NCBI GenBank assembly: GCA_035536315.1
Contig: DATLOJ010000155.1
Coordinates: forward strand, 1 to 11,190
DNA from: DATLOJ01 sp035536315
Lineage (GTDB): Bacteria; Actinomycetota; CADDZG01; JAHWKV01
Direction of reading: 5' to 3'
DNA: 11,190 bases
Shown here: in pieces, positions 6,498 through 11,190 of the stretch
Numbering within the stretch: position 1 is the first letter of the stretch
How the letters are laid out: each line of letters begins with the position of its first letter
The notes under the pieces: model-generated
The model's input: the letters and a program-made list of their open reading frames with translations, nothing else
What the model was told of the DNA's origin: nothing
Databases searched by the model: none
Program-made: the position numbers and the translations under genes

Positions 6498-7712
6498 CTA
6501 GAAGAACCCCATGGGGTCGCGCGGCTCGCCGTTAACCCTTGCTTCGAAATGGAGGTGGGGGCCGGTGCAATATCCCGAGCAGCCGACCGACCCGACGCGA
6601 GTTCCGCGCGCGACCTTGCTTCCCGTTGAGACGTTTACGCCAGACAGGTGGGCATACATCGTTCCAAGAGCGTTACCGTGGTCAATGACCACGGTCAAGC
6701 CGTACCCGCTTCGTACCGCAGCAAAGACGACCGTTCCAGCTTCGGCCGCAATAACGCTCTGCCCCGCCGGAGCTCCAATGTCTATTCCCGCGTGGAGCCG
6801 CCTGTCCTTGAAGATCGGATGGGTTCTGTATCCGTACGAGGACGTGACTCTGCCGGTTGTGGGCCATGCGAGCTTCCCGCCTGACCCAGCCTGAAAAACC
6901 TGGCCCTTCTGGCGAGATTTGAGCAGTGAGCTGATGCTGCGAGACTCGCGCTCGAGCTGGGCCATCTCCTTGAGGTAGGAGGCCTTGTCGGACTGAACCT
7001 GACTCAGCAGCTTCTGCCGTGTGGCGAGCTCCTCGACAACACTGGTCTTCGATACGCGCAGCGACTCGCGCATCTTGGCGATGTTCGACTTCTCTGCCTC
7101 GACCGCCTCCATCTGAGCCGTGATGTCTACTTTTCGCTGGATGATCAGATCCCGGCTTACCGAGAGCTGCGAGCTGAGCTTCTCCAACGCTTGGACCCGG
7201 CCCCGGTCCTCCTGGACGACGCTTCGAAGGAAATTGAGGCGAGTGATGAAACCGCGGATGTCTTCGGCAGACAAGAGAATGCCAAGGTTGTGCGCCGGGC
7301 CGGACTTGTAATGGGAACGCGTGCGCTCAGCGAGTCGCTTGTTGAGGGTTTCGAGCCTGCCACCGGTCTGGCTGAGGCTCGCCTCGGTTGCGAGCAGCTC
7401 GTTGCGTGCAACGCCAAGGTCGGCCTCTGATGCGGCTAGTCGGTTCTCTGCCTGCCTGATCGCGGCCGTCAGGCCTGAAATCTCTTTATCGAGAGCCGCT
7501 TTGCGCCTGTCGCTTTCTGCGATCTGGCCCGAGAGGGTCTTGGCCTGATTCTCGGCCGCCTTTATCTTTTCGCGCAGAACTTCCTTGCGCTTGTCAATCT
7601 CCTTCTTCGACTGCGCCACGGCGGGCGGGGCGCCAAAGGAGAATAGGAATAGGAAGGCGGCCAGCAGGACGACCGACCAGACTCTTAGGCTACGAATCGA
7701 GCTCACAGGCAC
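6498..7712 (-). CDS. M23 family metallopeptidase with coiled coil (EnvC/PcsB-like, FtsEX partner)
   Basis: This is a secreted peptidoglycan endopeptidase, probably the hydrolase controlled by FtsEX during division. The 404-aa product has a signal peptide (about 1-34, with hydrophobic core VVLLAAFLFLF and ending PPAVAQS). A long coiled coil follows (about 35-265), interrupted by YKSGPAHNLGILLSAEDIRG (135-154), which resembles the regulatory segment of PcsB and EnvC. The C-terminal M23 domain (about 281-404) is intact: zinc ligands His307 and Asp311 in HAGID and His388 in HLH, with His355 (YAHL) and His386 as catalytic histidines. Two cysteines (378 and 382, CSGYC) flank the loop before HLH. 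The GTG start at 7712 lacks a convincing Shine-Dalgarno site, and GTG at 7706, two codons later, is an alternative start. The gene follows ftsX after about 100 nt and precedes moxR by 48 nt. Confidence 0.94.
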   Translation of the reverse strand: MPVSSIRSLRVWSVVLLAAFLFLFSFGAPPAVAQSKKEIDKRKEVLREKIKAAENQAKTLSGQIAESDRRKAALDKEISGLTAAIRQAENRLAASEADLGVARNELLATEASLSQTGGRLETLNKRLAERTRSHYKSGPAHNLGILLSAEDIRGFITRLNFLRSVVQEDRGRVQALEKLSSQLSVSRDLIIQRKVDITAQMEAVEAEKSNIAKMRESLRVSKTSVVEELATRQKLLSQVQSDKASYLKEMAQLERESRSISSLLKSRQKGQVFQAGSGGKLAWPTTGRVTSSYGYRTHPIFKDRRLHAGIDIGAPAGQSVIAAEAGTVVFAAVRSGYGLTVVIDHGNALGTMYAHLSGVNVSTGSKVARGTRVGSVGCSGYCTGPHLHFEARVNGEPRDPMGFF

Positions 7713-7814
7713 CTCGGGACTAATAAGCGTTCTGCCAGTCCCCTCTAGAGTTAACTCGGCCCCCAGCCGGCCACATACTTTAACTCAAGTTTCGCGTTTT
7801 AGGCCAGATTTGAG
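7713..7814 (-). other. ftsX-M23 intergenic leader with inverted repeats
   Basis: This 102-nt gap is the longest between leftward genes. On the minus strand it holds a perfect 10-bp palindrome GAGTTAACTC (7748-7757), a second GAGTTAA 29 nt upstream of it, and an inverted repeat GGGACT/AGTCCC with a 15-nt loop (7716-7742) ending 3 nt before the M23 GTG. There is no T-tract, so it is not an intrinsic terminator. No well-matched promoter was found, although the region is somewhat AT-richer than the flanking genes. Confidence 0.45.
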
Positions 7815-8690
7815 CTAGACCTCGAGGAATTTGCGGAGCGCAAACCCGGATCCGATTGCCCCAATGAGCGTCCCAACGGCCAGGAGGGTCCCGAAGATCT
7901 GCAGGACCGTGGGCCAGCCCACTGTCAGGGGAAGGAACGGGATGCTTTGCTGCAGCCTGTCCAGGAGGAGAAGTTTGGCGGTGACTATGACAAGGCCCGC
8001 CAGCATCGTTCCCGCAATGGCCTCGGCGATCCCCTCGAGGATGAAGGGCACACGAATGAACCAGTTGCTGGCGCCCACGAGCTTCATGATTCCAATCTCG
8101 TTTCGCCGGGCGTAAACGGCGATTTTGATCGTGTTTGCGATCAGCACTGTGGCTGCGGCAAGAAGAAGTCCCACAAAGACAAGCGAAACCGTCTTCAATA
8201 GTCCGGTCACCTTGAGGAGCCGCTTGATGGATTCGCCACCGTAGTTGACGTCCTCCACCCCAGGCCTGCCTATCAGCCTACTTGCGACTGCGGAGGCCGA
8301 ATTCGGGTTGTGGAGCTTGATCCTGTAAGAGGCGGGCAGCGCGGTTGGGTCGACGTTCTCAGTCAATGCCGGAGACTCCTTGAACATCTCCTGGAATTCC
8401 TTGAAGGCTGCTTCCTTGGACTCGTAAATGACCTGCTGCACCTCGGGCATTGCGGAGATCGCGGTTTCCAGCTCTTTCGACTGTTCGGGAGTGATCTCAT
8501 CCCTCAGGAAGACGTTCAGCTCCACCTCGCCCTCCCAGCGCCCGGTGGACTGAGTGATGATGGCCCCGCCCAGCATGACGGAGCCGAGCAGAAACAGACT
8601 CACCGCAACGGTAGACATCGCGGCGAGCGTCATGAGTGTGTTGCGCCGAAGGTTGGCGAATGCCTCGCCGAAGAAATAAGCAAGTTTCAC
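7815..8690 (-). CDS. ftsX: Cell division protein FtsX
   Basis: FtsX is the membrane subunit of the FtsEX complex. It resembles an ABC permease but transmits ATP-driven changes in FtsE to a cell-wall hydrolase outside, rather than transporting a substrate. The 291-aa product has the FtsX topology: one N-terminal helix (about 22-46), a large extracellular domain (about 47-163), then three helices (about 165-188, 214-240 and 262-286). The N-terminal YFFGEAFANLRRNTLMTLAA and the cytoplasmic loop ARRNEIGIMKLVGASNWFIR are family signatures. The start is GTG, overlapping the ftsE stop as GTGA, and a strong AGGAGGAGGAA site lies just upstream. The extracellular domain is the expected contact for the coiled coil of the M23 protein encoded next. 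Confidence 0.97.
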   Translation of the reverse strand: MKLAYFFGEAFANLRRNTLMTLAAMSTVAVSLFLLGSVMLGGAIITQSTGRWEGEVELNVFLRDEITPEQSKELETAISAMPEVQQVIYESKEAAFKEFQEMFKESPALTENVDPTALPASYRIKLHNPNSASAVASRLIGRPGVEDVNYGGESIKRLLKVTGLLKTVSLVFVGLLLAAATVLIANTIKIAVYARRNEIGIMKLVGASNWFIRVPFILEGIAEAIAGTMLAGLVIVTAKLLLLDRLQQSIPFLPLTVGWPTVLQIFGTLLAVGTLIGAIGSGFALRKFLEV

Positions 8691-9400
8691 GGTGTTCCTC
8701 CTCCTATTGGCTGAGGGCCGCCCATTCCGTAAACGCCCCTGGCCTGATCGCGGACGATCTTGCCGTTCTCGAGTTCGACAACGCGCTTGCGGAACTGATC
8801 CACGATCGCGTGATCGTGCGTTGCCATGATCACTGTGGTCCCGCTCTCGTTGATGCGCAGCAGCAATTTCATGATGTCCCCCGAGGTGGCAGGGTCGAGG
8901 TTTCCTGTCGGCTCGTCGGCAAGAAGAATTGGGGGCCTGTTGACCATCGCCCTTGCAATCGAGACTCTTTGCTGCTCACCACCTGAAAGCTCGTCTGGAC
9001 GAGATTCGAGCTTATGAGCCAGGCCCACCAGCTCCAACATCTCCGGCACCCTGGCCTGAATGACGTGCTTTGGGCGCCCGATCACCTCGAGAGCAAAGGC
9101 AACGTTCTCTCTGACGGTCTTGTTAGTAAGGAGCTTGAAGTCCTGGAACACACAGCCAACCTGGCGCCGAAGCTGCGGAACCTTCCAGCGAGCGAGCTGG
9201 GCTATATCTTTGCCGGCGACCCAAATGCGGCCCTCGCTTGGCTCGTCTTCTTTGAGCAGTAATCTGATGAATGTCGATTTTCCCGAGCCAGATGGCCCCA
9301 CGAGAAAGACGAACTCGTTCTTCTGGATGTCGCACGACACATCCCTCAGTGCGACAACAGAGTCCTTGTAGACCTTGCTAACGTTTTCGAGTCGGATCAT
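8687..9400 (-). CDS. ftsE: Cell division ATP-binding protein FtsE
   Basis: FtsE is the cytoplasmic ABC ATPase that drives FtsX and so times cell-wall hydrolysis at the septum. The 237-aa product is of usual length. Walker A is GPSGSGKST (35-43), the Q-loop is Gln86 in CVFQDFKLL, the signature is LSGGEQQR (138-145), Walker B is ILLADEP (158-164), and the H-loop is His195 in ATHDHAIV. The motif VGCVFQDFKLLTNKTVRENV is characteristic of FtsE. The open frame continues upstream to 9865, but those residues have no homologous look and run through a terminator and over the divergent transketolase gene, so ATG at 9400 (MIRLENVSKVYKD) is the start. Only a weak GAG lies before it. A TATATA box ends 5 nt upstream, which suggests a leaderless mRNA. 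The stop overlaps ftsX by 4 nt. Confidence 0.97.
   Translation of the reverse strand: MIRLENVSKVYKDSVVALRDVSCDIQKNEFVFLVGPSGSGKSTFIRLLLKEDEPSEGRIWVAGKDIAQLARWKVPQLRRQVGCVFQDFKLLTNKTVRENVAFALEVIGRPKHVIQARVPEMLELVGLAHKLESRPDELSGGEQQRVSIARAMVNRPPILLADEPTGNLDPATSGDIMKLLLRINESGTTVIMATHDHAIVDQFRKRVVELENGKIVRDQARGVYGMGGPQPIGGGTP
8695..8705 (-). promoter_or_regulatory. Strong ribosome binding site for ftsX
   Basis: The minus strand reads AGGAGGAGGAA, then CACC and the GTG start at 8690. It lies inside the last codons of ftsE, where it contributes to the Gly-rich C-terminus. It fixes the GTG as the ftsX start and is the clearest Shine-Dalgarno site in the window. Confidence 0.8.
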
Positions 9401-9405
9401 GGCTC

Positions 9406-9411
9406 TATATA
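9406..9411 (-). promoter_or_regulatory. Possible -10 box for ftsE, leaderless spacing
   Basis: TATATA on the minus strand is followed by GAGCC and the ATG of ftsE. The implied transcript start is at or within a base or two of the ATG. No good -35 element is present (CCAACT at 17 nt). The promoter would lie downstream of the terminator at 9453-9478 and so escape it. Confidence 0.35.
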
Positions 9412-9412
9412 A

Positions 9413-9430
9413 AACCCCCAGGCCGGGAAG
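9413..9430. repeat. Imperfect direct repeat, copy 1 (next to ftsE promoter)
   Basis: On the minus strand this is CTTCCCGGCCTGGGGGTT, immediately before the TATATA box of ftsE. It matches the second copy at 9507-9526 at 17 of 18 bases, the other copy carrying two extra C. The two copies bracket the terminator. Confidence 0.55.
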
Positions 9431-9452
9431 TTGGTGGATTAGGAGTCGGTCG

Positions 9453-9478
9453 AAAAAAAAGAGCCATCTGAGTGGCTC
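9453..9478 (-). terminator. Rho-independent terminator pointing toward ftsE
   Basis: The minus strand reads GAGCCA-CTCAGA-TGGCTC followed directly by eight T, a perfect 6-bp stem with a 6-nt loop and a full T-tract. It lies in the divergent intergenic region, 53 nt before the ftsE start, and works only in the leftward direction because no T-tract follows on the plus strand. No leftward gene lies immediately upstream. It may stop antisense transcription from the transketolase locus, end a short leader or small RNA, act as an attenuator for ftsE, or be left over from a lost upstream gene. Confidence 0.85.
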
Positions 9479-9506
9479 GAATCGATGGTAGCACACCGTT
9501 GTAACT

Positions 9507-9526
9507 AACCCCCGGAGGCTGGGAAG
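9507..9526. repeat. Imperfect direct repeat, copy 2 (upstream of the terminator)
   Basis: On the minus strand this is CTTCCCAGCCTCCGGGGGTT. It lies between the terminator and the transketolase start, in the same orientation as copy 1. It could be a binding site for a regulator or a duplicated promoter segment, and nothing in the sequence decides between these. Confidence 0.55.
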
Positions 9527-9540
9527 ACGCACAAAGATGA

Positions 9541-9546
9541 TAGGAA
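9541..9546 (+). promoter_or_regulatory. Ribosome binding site for transketolase N-terminal subunit
   Basis: TAGGAA on the plus strand precedes the GTG start at 9554 by 7 nt. It supports that GTG, because the ATG at 9538 just upstream is out of this frame and quickly meets a stop. A -10-like GTAACT lies at 9501-9506 but has no matching -35. Confidence 0.55.
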
Positions 9547-9553
9547 TAGTCGC

Positions 9554-10384
9554 GTGACAACGGCCACCGACGATCTCGAGAAAACTGCGCGGCGTATTCG
9601 CCGTCATATTGTCGAAGCCACTACTGCCGCAGCATCGGGCCACCCCTCGAGCTCCCTTTCGGGAGTAGAGGTGGCGACGACCCTCTTCTTCGGAAACGTT
9701 CTGAAGTACGACGCCAAGAACCCCAAGGATCCGGATCGTGATCGGTTCATCTTGTCCAAGGGCCATGCTGCGCCGCTCCTTTATGCCCTGCTGGCAGAGG
9801 CCGGTTACATCGACGTGGCCGACCTCCCCTCCCTGCGAAAGTTCGGATCCCCGCTCGAGGGCCATCCGAACTACAAACGGGTTCCCGGCGTCGAGGCATC
9901 AACCGGATCGTTGGGGCAGGGACTTTCTCAGGGCATCGGGCATGCGCTGGCCGCACGGCTCGACGGCAAAGCATTCCGCGTGTACGTCATGCAGGGCGAT
10001 GGAGAAACACAGGAGGGGCAAGTTTGGGAGGCCCTGATGTTTGCCGGCTTCCACAACCTTGACAACCTCACGCTGATCATCGACAGCAACCGGTTTCAGC
10101 AAACGGGTGCAGTCGACGAGATCCTTCCTCTTGACCCTCTGCCCGAAAAGCTCACCTCCTTTGGGTGGGAGGTCATCGAGATAGATGGTCACTCACTTTC
10201 GGAAGCGGCCAAGGCGTTTGCATGGGCGAAAGGAATCAGCGGAAGCCCGCAGGCGATCATCGCCAACACCAAGAAAGGCCGCGGGGTGAAGTATCTGGAG
10301 GAGCAGGGCAACTTCCACGGAAAGCCGCTGTCCCGCGATGACCTGGTACAGGCTTTGGTCGACATCGAGGCAGGGCTGGAATGA
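9554..10384 (+). CDS. Transketolase, N-terminal subunit (TPP-binding half)
   Basis: This is the N-terminal half of a split transketolase, which moves two-carbon ketol units between sugar phosphates in the non-oxidative pentose phosphate pathway, in the cytoplasm. The 276-aa length is typical of the split form. Visible motifs are ASGHPSSSLSGVEVATTLFF (28-46), LSKGHAAPLLYA (68-78 region), EGHPNY, TGSLGQGLSQGIGHALA (117-133), and the thiamine pyrophosphate motif beginning GDG (148-150) and ending DSN (177-179), which binds the diphosphate and metal. The end of the gene overlaps the C-terminal subunit gene as ATGA, so both halves are made together. The start is GTG with AGGA upstream. Split transketolases occur in archaea, Thermotogae, Firmicutes and some Actinobacteria. 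The substrate range (transketolase versus a related sugar-phosphate enzyme) is inferred from the family only. Confidence 0.93.
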   Translation: MTTATDDLEKTARRIRRHIVEATTAAASGHPSSSLSGVEVATTLFFGNVLKYDAKNPKDPDRDRFILSKGHAAPLLYALLAEAGYIDVADLPSLRKFGSPLEGHPNYKRVPGVEASTGSLGQGLSQGIGHALAARLDGKAFRVYVMQGDGETQEGQVWEALMFAGFHNLDNLTLIIDSNRFQQTGAVDEILPLDPLPEKLTSFGWEVIEIDGHSLSEAAKAFAWAKGISGSPQAIIANTKKGRGVKYLEEQGNFHGKPLSRDDLVQALVDIEAGLE

Positions 10385-11190
10385 CCGAGCGGAAGATGGG
10401 CCCCGCAACACGTGACGCTTTCGGAGAGGCTCTGCTGGAGCTGGGGGCCGAAAACCCACTCATTGTCGTTGTGGATGGCGACGTTGCGGAGTCGACCAGG
10501 ACTAAGAAGTTCTTCGACAAGTTCCCCGATCGCGCGTGGAACACCGGAATTGCCGAATCGAACCTTGTCGGGATTGGCGCGGGCCTTGCGGCCAGCGGCA
10601 AGATCCCGGTCATTGCAAGCTTCGCTTGTTTTCTGATGTGCAACGCGTTCGACCAGATCCGCATGTCGATCGCGTTTCCCGGACTCAATGCAAAACTCGT
10701 CGGAAGTCACGGAGGCATCTCACCCGGCGAGGACGGGCCCTCGCAGATGGCGGTGGAGGACTTCGCCCTTGCGTGCTCGCTTGGTGGCTTCACAGTAGTT
10801 GTGCCGGCAGACGCGACCTCTGCGAAGGTTTTGACCAGGGCGATGTTCGAGCACGTAGGCCCCGTTTACATGAGAACCGGAAGGCCAGACGCTCCCGTTG
10901 TTTACGAGGAAGGGGCAGACCTGAAGCTGGGACGCGCCTCAACGGTCCGTGATGGAACCGACCTCACCATAATCGCCAACGGTTTGATGGTTGCCGAAGC
11001 GCTCGACGCCGCCGCAGAGCTAGAGAATCAGGGCACCTCGGTAAGAGTGATCGACATGCACACGGTCAAGCCGCTCGACGACGACGCAGTGCGTCGCGCT
11101 GCAACGGAAACGAAAGGGATCGTCGTCGCCGAAGAGCATTTCTCGCACGGGGGCCTGGGGGCCGCAGTCGCGATGGCTGCAGCATCGGCG
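10381..11190 (+). CDS. Transketolase, C-terminal subunit (partial, runs off the window)
   Basis: This is the second half of the split transketolase, carrying the pyrimidine-binding domain and the C-terminal domain. The frame is open from ATG at 10381, which overlaps the previous stop, to the window end: 270 codons, so about 40 residues of a usual 310-residue protein are missing. GIAESNLVGIGAGLAASG (56-73) contains Glu59, the glutamate expected to activate the thiamine N1' atom. SHGGISPGEDGPSQMAVEDF is the typical His/Gly-rich loop of the domain, and GPVYMRTGRPDAPVVY the domain end. The C-terminal domain begins near residue 185 (TVRDGTDLTIIANGLMVAEA) with VRVIDMHTVKPLD and GIVVAEEHFSHGGLGAAVA. 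The reading frame is intact throughout, and it forms a dimeric active site with the product of the preceding gene. Confidence 0.93.
   Translation, partial: MTERKMGPATRDAFGEALLELGAENPLIVVVDGDVAESTRTKKFFDKFPDRAWNTGIAESNLVGIGAGLAASGKIPVIASFACFLMCNAFDQIRMSIAFPGLNAKLVGSHGGISPGEDGPSQMAVEDFALACSLGGFTVVVPADATSAKVLTRAMFEHVGPVYMRTGRPDAPVVYEEGADLKLGRASTVRDGTDLTIIANGLMVAEALDAAAELENQGTSVRVIDMHTVKPLDDDAVRRAATETKGIVVAEEHFSHGGLGAAVAMAAASA

Noticed and set aside
8801..8818. Inverted repeat CACGATC-GCGT-GATCGTG
   Set aside because: It lies within ftsE and encodes the conserved H-loop region (THDHAIV), so codon choice explains it. There is no T-tract.
9479..9553. A tRNA gene on the minus strand ahead of the terminator (GATTCGAG looks like a T-loop)
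   Set aside because: No acceptor stem, anticodon arm or CCA end can be folded, and the 75-nt space is mostly taken up by the direct repeat and the transketolase leader.
9401..9865. N-terminal extension of the FtsE reading frame (about 155 extra residues)
   Set aside because: It runs antisense to the transketolase start and through the T8 terminator, has no FtsE-like sequence, and the family N-terminus begins exactly at ATG 9400.
10189..10710. Minus-strand 173-aa open frame opposite the transketolase genes
   Set aside because: It spans the overlap of two well-supported genes on the other strand and shows no motif or ribosome binding site.
1..11190. Mobile elements, defence systems or other accessory cargo
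   Set aside because: No transposase, integrase, terminal repeats, toxin-antitoxin or phage-like gene was seen. All genes belong to core cellular families.

Overview
The window is about 60% GC by eye, densely coded, and reads as a stretch of bacterial core chromosome. The leftward FtsE/FtsX/M23 cluster, the MoxR/DUF58/transglutaminase trio, the smpB-ssrA pair, a transketolase split into two genes, frequent GTG starts and poor Shine-Dalgarno sites suggest a member or relative of the Actinomycetota. That placement is an inference from gene content and not a phylogenetic result.

Layout on the minus strand, from right to left: ftsE (8687-9400), ftsX (7815-8690), an EnvC/PcsB-like M23 peptidase (6498-7712), a MoxR AAA+ ATPase (5499-6449), a DUF58 protein (4282-5502), a membrane transglutaminase-like protein (2030-4285), an S41 C-terminal processing protease (860-2020), smpB (369-851), and the tmRNA gene ssrA (320 down to the window edge, its 3' end cut off). 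Most junctions overlap by 4 nt or are 8-9 nt long. The exceptions are ftsX/M23 (97-102 nt depending on how it is counted; positions 7713-7814), M23/moxR (48 nt) and smpB/ssrA (48 nt). On the plus strand two transketolase half-genes (9554-10384 and 10381 to the window end) diverge from ftsE across a 153-nt intergenic region.

The leftward genes fall into three functional blocks. FtsEX plus the M23 protein form a division-coupled cell-wall hydrolysis module. MoxR-DUF58-transglutaminase is a widespread three-gene cassette of unclear substrate, placed here between the M23 gene and the S41 protease gene. SmpB and tmRNA form the trans-translation ribosome rescue system. The rightward pair encodes the two subunits of a transketolase for the non-oxidative pentose phosphate pathway.

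The most unusual observation is in ssrA. The pseudoknot PK1 and a stop-codon hairpin are clear, but the frame ending in the usual Ala-Ala-stop is interrupted by an in-frame UGA only four sense codons upstream. The apparent tag is therefore Asn-Val-Ala-Ala, far shorter than known tags, and its first codon lies 11 nt after PK1, about where a resume codon should be. The ftsE/transketolase intergenic region holds a strong leftward terminator bracketed by an imperfect 18-20 nt direct repeat, and both ftsE and moxR have -10-like boxes placed so that their mRNAs may be leaderless.
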